Below, piece by piece: positions 5,733 through 12,413 of a stretch of DNA of 12,413 nt. The stretch lies in the NCBI GenBank assembly GCA_009904025.1, contig WYEE01000004.1, positions 1 to 12,413 on the forward strand. The letters run 5' to 3'. Position 1 is the first letter of the stretch. Every line of letters begins with the position of its first letter. The position numbers and the translations under genes are program-made. This stretch comes from Thermogladius sp. GTDB lineage: Archaea; Thermoproteota; Thermoprotei_A; Sulfolobales; Desulfurococcaceae. The notes under the pieces were generated by a model. The model saw nothing but the letters and a program-made list of their open reading frames with translations. It was not told the DNA's origin and made no database searches.

Positions 5733-7436
5733 GTGGTCACATTGATTAGAGCTCGACGTATCCTGGTAGTGGCAATGCTTATCGCAGCCTTGCTCGCTCC
5801 AAGCATTGTTGTCTCTCAAAGATTCGTCCAGCCAATGAAGCTCATACTCATATACGCTCCAGGCGCCGAGTTGACTCTATTAAATATGCTAAACACAACT
5901 ACATTGAATAGCGAAGTCGTGTACATCAACCCCACCCCACCCTACGACTACTTATCCGACTTAATGAAGCTCGTAGACCCATCCCTAAGCGATCTAGTTG
6001 TGTACGTTAATGAGACAAACGCGCTTGTAAACGGCACTCTCGTCGATTTAACAAGCCTCGTCAACCAATCCTACGTGAACAGCGCGTGGGGAGGGAATTT
6101 CACGGTGTTCATAGGTGTTCCAGGCGTGAACCCTAACTCGACGGCTATGAGCCTCAATCCGTACTTCAATATATCCAGCAATTACATCCCGCCCGCAATC
6201 TTCTCACTGAAGTTTAACGAGAGCTTCTGGTGGAGTATCCTCAATACAAGCCTAGTAGTCTCGAACACGTCAAGCGGTCTAGTGGTGAATTTGACCGACT
6301 ACAACGTTGTAGAACCCTTCGACAACACAACTCTCGAGACACCAAGCTTCGCGGTCTCAGTGCCCTCAGGCCTCAACATATCTGGAGGAGTATACTACTT
6401 GAAGTTCAAGATCATAAGTTCAAACGCCTCTCATCTAACACTGTTCTTCCCCGGGACTCTCATAGCGAGCGGCTGGTTAAACAACTTCTACGGCACATTC
6501 ACCGAGCCCGTTGTCTTACTCGAGCTCTACCCGCAGAACTTCCTGAGGAGTCTACCTGTTGAAGCGCTGGTATGGGCGTTCAACCAGTCCTGTAGATTCT
6601 ATAGCTTCCTAGTAGTCAAAGCCACGTGGTTTACGAGCGGGGGAGTTTACTTGATGTACTACCCGTTGTTCCAGAGGCTTGACTCGCTTAGGGGTTTCGT
6701 CAACGATACAACCTACAAGGATCTCGTTAACTTGACATTAAGCAACCTGAATGACATTATAAACGATTTCAGGGTCTACCTAGGGGTGAACTCGACGGTG
6801 ATCATATACAACCCCTACACCAGAGCCGGCGGTGGCAGTGTGGTAGGATTGCCGGTGATTAAGCCCGGGTTATATGATGCTACTTCTAGCCAAGCATACA
6901 TAGCGGAACTTATCCAGCAAGGCTACAACCTGGGTGTTGTGAGGGAGGAGGGTAGGGTCTTGGTGAGAATCCTAGACTACAATAAACTAGGCTTTGGCCA
7001 GGGCTTCGCCTTACTGGTTAAGCCCACCGGCTTCAACCAGACGCTAGCATTGAGCAGTGTCGTAGATGAAGACGTCTTCGAGCACCTCCTACTCTCCTAC
7101 TCCAAGCTATACTACCCTTCAGCGTCGAACCTGGTCTCAATAGGTTTCCAACTCCAGGACATGATAGACAACTTGACCAAGACTGTTGACAACTTGAACC
7201 AGCAGGTCGCAAGCATGAACGAGACTATTAACGTACTCCTCGTCAACGCAGGTAACTGTAATGCGACGGTCGCCAATCTAACAGTCAAGCTGTTGGACTA
7301 TGAGGATAAGATGAGTGGAGCCGAGAACATGCTGAACCAGGCTAGAGAGTATTTGGCTCTAGGCCTGGTAGCCGTGTTGGCGGTGAATCTCGGCTTGTTC
7401 TATCTTCTGAGAAAAGGGTTGAGGTACACGGAGTGA
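5733..7436 (+). CDS. Large N-glycosylatable surface protein with C-terminal membrane anchor
   Basis: No family recognised. The protein (567 residues from this start) begins with basic residues and a hydrophobic helix, RARRILVVAMLIAALLAP, consistent with a signal peptide. The body is rich in Asn, Ser, Thr and Tyr and contains about 23 N-x-S/T sequons spread along its length, as in archaeal S-layer or other exported proteins. A heptad-like helix (about 474-535) leads into a single hydrophobic segment (about 540-559) followed by a basic RKGLRY tail, so the C terminus should be cytoplasmic and the rest outside. The start is uncertain: the GTG at 5733 has AGGA six bases before it, a TTG at 5742 has GGTGGT, and a TTG at 5712 gives the longest frame. 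Role as cell-surface or S-layer-associated is inference. Nearby genes give no functional hint. Confidence 0.85.
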   Translation: MVTLIRARRILVVAMLIAALLAPSIVVSQRFVQPMKLILIYAPGAELTLLNMLNTTTLNSEVVYINPTPPYDYLSDLMKLVDPSLSDLVVYVNETNALVNGTLVDLTSLVNQSYVNSAWGGNFTVFIGVPGVNPNSTAMSLNPYFNISSNYIPPAIFSLKFNESFWWSILNTSLVVSNTSSGLVVNLTDYNVVEPFDNTTLETPSFAVSVPSGLNISGGVYYLKFKIISSNASHLTLFFPGTLIASGWLNNFYGTFTEPVVLLELYPQNFLRSLPVEALVWAFNQSCRFYSFLVVKATWFTSGGVYLMYYPLFQRLDSLRGFVNDTTYKDLVNLTLSNLNDIINDFRVYLGVNSTVIIYNPYTRAGGGSVVGLPVIKPGLYDATSSQAYIAELIQQGYNLGVVREEGRVLVRILDYNKLGFGQGFALLVKPTGFNQTLALSSVVDEDVFEHLLLSYSKLYYPSASNLVSIGFQLQDMIDNLTKTVDNLNQQVASMNETINVLLVNAGNCNATVANLTVKLLDYEDKMSGAENMLNQAREYLALGLVAVLAVNLGLFYLLRKGLRYTE

Positions 7437-7469
7437 GGATTGCAGGCTGTAGAGTATGCTTGGAGCAGG

Positions 7470-7474
7470 TTTTT
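7470..7474 (+). terminator. T-run after the surface-protein gene
   Basis: Five T residues lie 33 bases past the stop codon, in the 58-base gap between two convergent genes. Short T-runs are typical archaeal termination signals. No strong hairpin precedes it. Confidence 0.4.
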
Positions 7475-7494
7475 GCAACTGAAACCCTCACTCT

Positions 7495-7950
7495 TCAGGG
7501 CGAGTGCGAGCCCACTACGACACCCAGGTAGATTAACCCGAGACCTATAAGCCAGGCGAGAGCCTCCCCTCTCCAATCACCTGATTTAACAAGCCTCAAA
7601 CCCCTCATTCTCCTGTCGAAGGGGTATAAGAGGGCCACGCCTCTCACGGTCAGGGAATCGAGTAGAAGGTGGCTCAGCCACCCTGCTAGAAAACACGCCG
7701 AGCCAACGGCGCTCTCTACTGTTGCCAAACCACTCCACGCTAAGACAGTATAGAGCCCCATCGTAACCACCACGCTTGAGAGCAGGTTGTGAAGGAAAAC
7801 CCTGTGGCCGGATTTAAGGTCGAAGTCCGGGAATACGCCTCCGAGTAAACCTAGGGTAGGGTAGGCGATGAGGGATAGATTGCCTCCCCATAGTCTCGCC
7901 ACCAGGAAGCCTATTGAGAAGCCCGTGGAAGCGTGGGTGAGTCTCCTCAA
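7495..7950 (-). CDS. YdjM/DUF457-type membrane-bound metal-dependent hydrolase
   Basis: A 151-residue membrane protein with the conserved His/Asp pattern of the YdjM (DUF457) family: an N-terminal HASTGF (His6), GGVFPDFD (Asp42, Asp44) followed by His49 and His54, and GWLSHLLLDSL (His94, Asp98). These residues should bind metal at the membrane. Four or so hydrophobic segments are visible, including the last (about 131-148). The family is annotated as metal-dependent hydrolases, but its substrate is unknown in most members. The TTG at 7950 is the earliest possible start, since a stop codon precedes it in frame. No good SD is seen, so translation may be leaderless. It stands alone, convergent with the surface-protein gene and divergent from the ATPase operon. 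Confidence 0.85.
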   Translation of the reverse strand: MRRLTHASTGFSIGFLVARLWGGNLSLIAYPTLGLLGGVFPDFDLKSGHRVFLHNLLSSVVVTMGLYTVLAWSGLATVESAVGSACFLAGWLSHLLLDSLTVRGVALLYPFDRRMRGLRLVKSGDWRGEALAWLIGLGLIYLGVVVGSHSP

Positions 7951-8038
7951 TTAAACCGCCGGGTTACACATTCGTAGGTCGCTCGTCTCTCACCATTACT
8001 ATCATCTCTCTAAGCCTTAAACCGACGGTGCGTCAACG

Positions 8039-8046
8039 TTTATAAG
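8039..8046 (+). promoter_or_regulatory. TATA box of the A/V-ATPase operon
   Basis: TTTATAAG is a near-consensus archaeal TATA box. Transcription would begin near 8068, leaving a leader of about 30 bases before the first ATPase gene. No other comparable element is present in the 149-base gap. Confidence 0.6.
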
Positions 8047-8099
8047 AATAAGGCTTCATTGGAAAAAGTAGCCTAGGAGCCCGGTTAATGGTGGAGTAG

Positions 8100-8405
8100 T
8101 TGAGCGATCTCGCCTCAGACATCGAGGCTGAAGCCCTCAAATTGCTTGAGGAGGCTAAGAAGAAAGCCGACGAAATTTTGAGAAACGCCCAGAAACGTGC
8201 CGAGGAGATATTGAGAGATAGATCTTACGAGGCTCTACTGAATGAGGAGAAGAAGAGGCTTGAAGACGATGTCGAGAGGGAGGTGAAGAATATAATAAGT
8301 GAGGCGGAGGAGAAGGCGAAGGCCTTGAAGGAGAAGGCTTCAGCGAAAATAGACTCGTGGGCGAGAAGACTCGCCTCCATAGTAGCCGGAGTCGAGGTTA
8401 GCTGA
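8100..8405 (+). CDS. atpH: A/V-type ATP synthase subunit H (peripheral stalk)
   Basis: A 101-residue, almost entirely helical protein rich in Ala, Glu and Lys, with a coiled coil over about residues 5-85. This is the pattern of archaeal subunit H (AhaH, the counterpart of V-ATPase subunit G), which pairs with subunit E to form the peripheral stalks that hold the catalytic head still. Sequence alone could fit any coiled-coil protein. The assignment rests on size and on being first before subunit I, the usual archaeal order. The TTG at 8100 is preceded by GGTGGAG (8090-8096), giving a somewhat short spacer. Only three bases separate its stop from the next start. Confidence 0.85.
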   Translation: MSDLASDIEAEALKLLEEAKKKADEILRNAQKRAEEILRDRSYEALLNEEKKRLEDDVEREVKNIISEAEEKAKALKEKASAKIDSWARRLASIVAGVEVS

Positions 8406-8408
8406 GGG

Positions 8409-10391
8409 TTGGGGAGGTTCTCGAAGCTATTCCTCAACAAGCCAGATGTAGCTGTTAAAATATATATAGTTGTCCCAGTCGACGAAGCTAGTAGTCTCCT
8501 AGACGAGCTTGTTAGGAGAAGCATCCTCGAACCTCTTCCAGCGGGCGACGTGAGGAGGGAGGTTGAGAAGCTGGAGGCAAGGCTGGAGATAGCCGGTAGG
8601 ACGGAGAAGATAGTTCAGGAATTGTCGAGCAGGCTCAGAAGCGTGGTTGAGGTTGAGGTGAAAGAACTACCGTGGGATCTAGACGAGGGCCTCATGAAAC
8701 TCCACAACGAGCTCCAAGAAACCATGAGGATTGTGAAAGCTCTGGAGGAGGAGTCCTCTAGGCTGGAGGGTAATTTAGAGAAGCTGGTAGCGTTAAGGAT
8801 GTTATTAGCAAAAGCCATCGAAGCACACTCAACAAACATTATCCTAGACTACGAGGGATCGCTGGTTGCTGTTAAAACGCTTTACGGCCCAGCCGAGGAT
8901 TTGAAGAAGCTGGAGGAGAAATCCCTTGAGACCTTGATGAAAGTTGAAGCACAGCCCGGCAAGCTCGTAATTCAAGTTGTCTTCGAGAGAAAAACCTACG
9001 ATGAGCTCAGAGACGAGATCTCGCAGTTTGAAGTCGGCGTGAAAGCACTGGGATCACACGACGCAGGCGAGCTGATGGCACTCGTAGAGAAACAAGTGGA
9101 TGATCTAGGTCGGCGGGTTGAAGAAGTAAGGGATAAGATCGGTAGTATAGTCGCCAGTAAGGCATACGAGATCGCCTTAGCCAAGATTATAGCCGAGGAT
9201 GTTCTATCCAAGATAGGCATCCTGAGAGAGGCCCGTGAGTCGAAATACCTTACTGTTATCGCGGGCTGGACCCTGAAATCAAAACTACCTGAAGTAGAGA
9301 GGATTGTCCGCGAGAGGAAGGGTGCTTTAATAGCGGAGGATGCCCCGGATCCCCCCGTCGAGTTCAATAATTTGAAGCCCTTCAAGCCCTTCGAGCTGTT
9401 CACCGAGATAATGGGCTATCCCTCCCCCCACGAGTGGGATCCCACGCCGCTCTTAACCTACCTCTACCTCGTTTTCTTCTCGCTGATGTTCCCCGACGTG
9501 GGGTACGCGATAGGCTTGATAATAGGCTCCAGGCTTGTCCTACCCTACTTCGTGGAAAACAAGGAGACCCTTTCGAAGCTGGTTAAAATAGCAACATTCG
9601 CCGGGATAACCGGGATTATAACAGGGGTTCTCTCAGGAAGTTTCTTCGGCTCTCTACTAGGTCGGTACATTTCAGCCTACATACCCCCAGTACTCCCAAG
9701 CCTGCCACCCCGCCTGGCGGCGTTGGAGGATATTGGTAGAGCTATCCTAAGCTACATAGGGCTGGCTTTGATGGTAGGGTACTTCACAGTTTTGCTCGCC
9801 CACGCGGTGGGTTTCTACAAGAATATTGTGTTCAGGAACAAGGTTGGGATCGGGTCTGAGGCGATTATAATCACGCTAATGCTATTTGCTCCCCCAGCAA
9901 TAAAGACGGTGCTCGGGTTCAACGTGGATGTGCTGGGGTTGCTTAAGCTCCTACCAGGGGATATTTGTGTTAAGATTGCCTTAAGCCTGCTGGTAGCATA
10001 CGCGGTATTCAGATCTCTCGTTGACAAGCCTTTTGGCGCCCTCCTCTGGATATTCGACGTCCTCGGAGTCATGGCCGACACTCTATCCTTCGTCAGGATC
10101 GCGGGCATAGCCATCGGTTCAGCAATAATGGCGGAGCTCCTTAACAGTCTAATAGCCAGCACAACGTCCGCACTCGCAGGCGCTTCAATTGTAGCCTTCG
10201 TAGTCGGGTTTGTAATGGCGATCTCACTACACATTGTGAACCTGGGGTTATCCTCGATAAGCCCCTTTGTCCACTCCTTGAGGCTGATAATGTACGAGGT
10301 CTCATCCAAGTTCTACGAGGGTTCCGGTAGAAGGATAACGCCCGCCGGCGTGAAAGCCCGCGTGGTCAAGATAGGAACCCCGGTGAAATAA
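8409..10391 (+). CDS. atpI: A/V-type ATP synthase subunit I (membrane stator, ion channel half)
   Basis: The 660-residue stator subunit provides ion half-channels next to the K ring and anchors the peripheral stalks. Residues 1-330 are cytoplasmic and mostly helical, with a globular segment at 180-215. The membrane domain begins around 345 with the conserved FFSLMFPDVGYA and contains about seven or eight hydrophobic helices. The two functional arginines of the family are visible: Arg563 in LSFVRIAG and Arg625 in FVHSLRLIMYE, the latter followed by KFYEGSGRRITP. Both helices look intact. The TTG at 8409 is the only sensible start, since the next codons offer none. GAGGG lies too close to act as a standard SD, so translation may be coupled to subunit H. 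Confidence 0.97.
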   Translation: MGRFSKLFLNKPDVAVKIYIVVPVDEASSLLDELVRRSILEPLPAGDVRREVEKLEARLEIAGRTEKIVQELSSRLRSVVEVEVKELPWDLDEGLMKLHNELQETMRIVKALEEESSRLEGNLEKLVALRMLLAKAIEAHSTNIILDYEGSLVAVKTLYGPAEDLKKLEEKSLETLMKVEAQPGKLVIQVVFERKTYDELRDEISQFEVGVKALGSHDAGELMALVEKQVDDLGRRVEEVRDKIGSIVASKAYEIALAKIIAEDVLSKIGILREARESKYLTVIAGWTLKSKLPEVERIVRERKGALIAEDAPDPPVEFNNLKPFKPFELFTEIMGYPSPHEWDPTPLLTYLYLVFFSLMFPDVGYAIGLIIGSRLVLPYFVENKETLSKLVKIATFAGITGIITGVLSGSFFGSLLGRYISAYIPPVLPSLPPRLAALEDIGRAILSYIGLALMVGYFTVLLAHAVGFYKNIVFRNKVGIGSEAIIITLMLFAPPAIKTVLGFNVDVLGLLKLLPGDICVKIALSLLVAYAVFRSLVDKPFGALLWIFDVLGVMADTLSFVRIAGIAIGSAIMAELLNSLIASTTSALAGASIVAFVVGFVMAISLHIVNLGLSSISPFVHSLRLIMYEVSSKFYEGSGRRITPAGVKARVVKIGTPVK

Positions 10392-10392
10392 G

Positions 10393-10400
10393 TTTTTATT
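10393..10400 (+). promoter_or_regulatory. T-run / TATA-like element before the K gene
   Basis: TTTTTATT starts two bases after the atpI stop, in a 47-base gap that is the largest inside the operon. As a TATA box it would start a transcript near 10422, leaving about 17 bases before the K start. A second candidate, GTTTAGGTT (10411-10419), would make that start leaderless. The five T residues could equally weaken transcription past atpI. Either way the K gene could be expressed separately. Confidence 0.35.
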
Positions 10401-10438
10401 ATGTAGTGGGCGTTTAGGTTGAAGTAGGCTGGGCGTCT

Positions 10439-10930
10439 ATGGCTGACTGGATTACCACACTAGCCTTCATAGGGCCGGGTCTCGCGGAGGGGCTTGCTGC
10501 CGCTGGGACTACCTTGGGTATAGCGGAGGCCACGAGCACCGGTATGGCGGTTGTAGCAGAGGATCCAGGTCAGAGAGGGCGTGTCTTCATACTAGCATTC
10601 CTCCCCATGACCCAGACACTCGTCTACGGCTTCGTCTACATGTTCCTAATGTACTATATGCTATTACCTGGAATGCTTGCTAAACACGGTGGGATGTTAA
10701 CCCCGGAAATAGCGGGCGCGGTCTTCGGGGTAAGCTTGTTCGTGGGACTAGCGGAAATGGTTTCTGCTTGGATGCAGGGGAGGGTCTGCGGGCAGGCTGG
10801 TGCCCAGTTAATTAAGACGAGGGGCGGTATCTTCGGCACTGGCATAATCCTCGCAGCTTATGAGGAGCTCTTCGGGATACTGGGGATGGTGTTTGGCCTA
10901 GTAATCGCATTCTTAATAATGACCTGGTAG
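10439..10930 (+). CDS. atpK: A/V-type ATP synthase subunit K (rotor ring proteolipid, duplicated hairpin)
   Basis: The membrane rotor subunit that carries ions past subunit I. At 163 residues it is a fusion of two hairpins with four membrane helices (about 8-30, 50-75, 91-112, 131-160), instead of the single hairpin seen in many archaea and bacteria. The second hairpin carries the carboxylates (Glu142-Glu143 in AAYEELFGILG). In the first hairpin the usual carboxylate position appears to be Met57, in LPMTQ. Thr58-Gln59 and Gln113 (WMQGRV) resemble Na+ ligands of Enterococcus NtpK. One ion per four helices would lower the ion-to-ATP ratio. The ATG at 10439 is clear but has no strong SD. A 10-base gap separates its stop from the GTG ahead of the E gene. 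Confidence 0.95.
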   Translation: MADWITTLAFIGPGLAEGLAAAGTTLGIAEATSTGMAVVAEDPGQRGRVFILAFLPMTQTLVYGFVYMFLMYYMLLPGMLAKHGGMLTPEIAGAVFGVSLFVGLAEMVSAWMQGRVCGQAGAQLIKTRGGIFGTGIILAAYEELFGILGMVFGLVIAFLIMTW

Positions 10931-10955
10931 TTTCGCTTCCGTGAAGGTAGGTGTT

Positions 10956-11543
10956 ATGAGCGTAGAGGAGTTGAAGAGGGTCGTCCTGGAGAAGGCTAGG
11001 GCAGAGGCAGACCAGATTATCGCGGAAGCTAAAAAGAAAGCCGAGGCGATTGTGAGGGAGGCTGAGGAGAAGAAGAAAAGGTTCATTGACAGCGAGAAGA
11101 GCAAACTTAGGCGGGAGCTCCAAGTTGAGAGCAGGATCGGGGAGGCGAGGAGGAGAGCCAGGCTCATATTGTCGAGTATAAGAGCGGAGATCGCTAAAGA
11201 GATCGAGGAGAAGGCTTTTGAGAAGCTGAACAACTTGGACTCCAAGAAGAGAGTTGAGTCCCTGAGGATCCTGCTGGAGGAGTCGCTTGGGGAGCTTAGG
11301 AGAGCTGTCCCATCCTTGAACAGGGTTGAGGTCTACGTGTCACCTAAGGATAAGGGTAATATCGAGGATCTGCTTAGAACGATGGGGGGCAACGTTGACT
11401 TCAAGGTGATCGAGGACCCCGGTATAATCGGCGGTGTAAAAGTGTCGTCGGGTGAAATACTTGTTGACAACACATACAACACGAGGCTCAGGAAGGCTAC
11501 TGTAGAGGTCTTCAAAGAGGTTTTGAGGGAGCTGTCTGCTTGA
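10956..11543 (+). CDS. atpE: A/V-type ATP synthase subunit E (peripheral stalk)
   Basis: A 195-residue protein with a long N-terminal charged helix (about residues 1-90) and a C-terminal globular domain. The globular part includes VEVYVSPKD and a segment GIIGGVKVSSGEILVDNTYNTRL (split in the middle by a turn), the typical subunit E ending that docks on the catalytic head. It pairs with subunit H. The ATG at 10956 is preferred, with AGGT seven bases and AGGTG two bases before it. An in-frame GTG at 10941 would add five residues but has no SD. The last four bases overlap the start of the C gene, so translation is probably coupled. Confidence 0.93.
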   Translation: MSVEELKRVVLEKARAEADQIIAEAKKKAEAIVREAEEKKKRFIDSEKSKLRRELQVESRIGEARRRARLILSSIRAEIAKEIEEKAFEKLNNLDSKKRVESLRILLEESLGELRRAVPSLNRVEVYVSPKDKGNIEDLLRTMGGNVDFKVIEDPGIIGGVKVSSGEILVDNTYNTRLRKATVEVFKEVLRELSA

Positions 11544-12343
11544 CTCCCAGAGACGCGGTTGCAAACATATTGGTTAGACTCTCGAAACCACCCTTCATTG
11601 AAGACCTGGTGAAACACGTAATCGAGGGATCGGAATTAGAGGTTCAATCCCTCAACTCAACGCCTTACGCGAGAGTGGAGCTAATCAAAGTGCTGGTTGC
11701 GGGTAGCCTCCAGGAATTAGACGAGGCGTTGAGGAGTGTGATGGGGAGGGAGGTAGAGGAGTTAGAGGAATACATCCCGGAGACCTATAGAAGAATAGCG
11801 GATTTTCTAAGACTGCTTCACGAACTCGAAGGGCTTCCAGCGGAATTGGAGAGAGGCGGCACGGCCGGCGGTGTTTTCCAGGAATGCGTTGGGAAGGGCC
11901 TGCCCTGCACGCTAAGAGCCTATTTCAACCAGCTGGCGGGTTTAATGGCGGCTACAGGCGAGCAACCAGGACTACCCCTCTCGATAGTAGCGGTGGTACT
12001 CTACGGCATGTACCTCAGGTACAAACTCGGCTTAGGGAAGATCGGCTTGGAGCGTATGGGGTTGGAGACGGGTTTCGAGGATATCCCCAGAGCCCTCGGA
12101 GGGGAGGGCTCGATCTACTACTACAGCAGCGTGGTCAAGCTCGCGGAGAAGTCGGGTGCCTGGGCTGACAACCCCTTCGCGTACATCGCCGAGGAGGCGA
12201 GGGTTGTGACGGAGGCTTCCAAGATAGCCTTGTACTATCGTGGGGGTTTGCTGAATATTCTAACACACTTTTTTATCGTCAGATTCTACGAAGCAAAGCT
12301 CCTCAGGATACTTGTCTCCAGGAGGATTCTCAATGTCGGTTGA
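11540..12343 (+). CDS. atpC: A/V-type ATP synthase subunit C, short and divergent (central socket)
   Basis: Placed where archaeal operons carry subunit C (V-ATPase subunit d), between E and F. It normally joins the rotor ring to the central shaft. The 267-residue protein is largely helical and ends with RFYEAKLLRILVSRRIL, a segment that fits the C-terminal helix of the family. It is shorter than the usual 320-390 residues and motif evidence is weak, so the call depends on context. A few hydrophobic stretches (about 144-160) are probably buried helices. The TTG at 11540 overlaps the E stop in TTGA. Its last bases overlap the start of F. If it is not subunit C, the operon would lack one here. 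Confidence 0.72.
   Translation: MTPRDAVANILVRLSKPPFIEDLVKHVIEGSELEVQSLNSTPYARVELIKVLVAGSLQELDEALRSVMGREVEELEEYIPETYRRIADFLRLLHELEGLPAELERGGTAGGVFQECVGKGLPCTLRAYFNQLAGLMAATGEQPGLPLSIVAVVLYGMYLRYKLGLGKIGLERMGLETGFEDIPRALGGEGSIYYYSSVVKLAEKSGAWADNPFAYIAEEARVVTEASKIALYYRGGLLNILTHFFIVRFYEAKLLRILVSRRILNVG
12321..12325 (+). promoter_or_regulatory. Strong SD sequence of the F gene
   Basis: GGAGG lies inside the end of the C gene, seven bases before the ATG at 12333. It is the clearest SD in the operon and supports that start, which overlaps the C coding region by 11 bases. Confidence 0.7.
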
Positions 12344-12413
12344 GAGCAGACGTGTAGTAGTCGTGTCCTCCAGGGAACACGAGTTTTTCTACAAGCTACT
12401 TGGGTTGAAGGAC
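12333..12413 (+). CDS. atpF: A/V-type ATP synthase subunit F, 5' end (partial)
   Basis: The window ends after 27 codons. The start is MSVESRRVVVVSSREHEF, with a hydrophobic beta strand (RVVVVSS) followed by a helix with KLLGLKD, as at the N terminus of archaeal subunit F. In this family the F protein (about 100 residues) sits on the central shaft with subunit D and regulates rotation. The position after C and the strong SD at 12321-12325 support the call. Identity cannot be proven from 27 residues. Confidence 0.8.
   Translation, partial: MSVESRRVVVVSSREHEFFYKLLGLKD

Noticed and set aside
1..12413. A CRISPR array, insertion sequence or integrated element
   Set aside because: No regularly spaced direct repeats, transposase or integrase reading frames, or tRNA-associated attachment repeats were seen.

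Overview
The window looks like chromosomal DNA of a hyperthermophilic crenarchaeon, most likely of the Desulfurococcaceae (Desulfurococcus, Thermosphaera or Thermogladius type). The evidence is an A/V-type ATP synthase operon, archaeal TATA boxes and leaderless-looking starts, an eIF2B-family ribose-1,5-bisphosphate isomerase, a single-domain DUF59/MIP18 protein, frequent TTG and GTG starts, and a heavily N-glycosylatable surface protein. Family assignments rest on motifs I can read. The organism is inferred from the overall character, not from a database match.

Layout. Positions 1-627 hold no convincing protein gene. There is a possible start of a leftward gene at the left edge with its own TATA box. 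Further in lie a stretch rich in nested inverted repeats (best at 309-478), a TATA box near 509-516, and a candidate small RNA at about 538-609. From 5604 down to 628 the minus strand carries a tight cluster: a BioD/CobB-like P-loop protein, an eIF2B-family paralogue lacking the isomerase catalytic residues, an intact ribose-1,5-bisphosphate isomerase, a small unknown protein, a DUF59 (SufT/MIP18) protein and, after a 64-base gap, seryl-tRNA synthetase. Genes in the first part touch or overlap, with Shine-Dalgarno (SD) sequences inside the last codons of the preceding gene.

Divergent from that cluster, 5733-7436 encodes a large secreted, C-terminally anchored surface protein. A T-run follows it, then a convergent YdjM/DUF457-type membrane hydrolase (7495-7950).

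From a clear TATA box at 8039-8046 the plus strand carries the A/V-ATPase operon in the order H (peripheral stalk), I (membrane stator), K (rotor ring), E (peripheral stalk), C (central socket) and the first 27 codons of F. The catalytic A, B and D genes would be expected beyond the right edge. H and E form the peripheral stalks, I and K the ion path, and C and F join the ring to the central rotor.

The points most worth a second look are four. The isomerase has a tandem paralogue with Cys-to-Ser and Asp-to-Glu changes at the same 69-residue spacing. The K subunit is a four-helix fusion whose first hairpin has Met where a carboxylate usually sits, yet it retains residues resembling the Na+ ligands of Enterococcus NtpK. 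The leftmost intergenic region has an unexplained structured element. A candidate small RNA lies between that element and serS.
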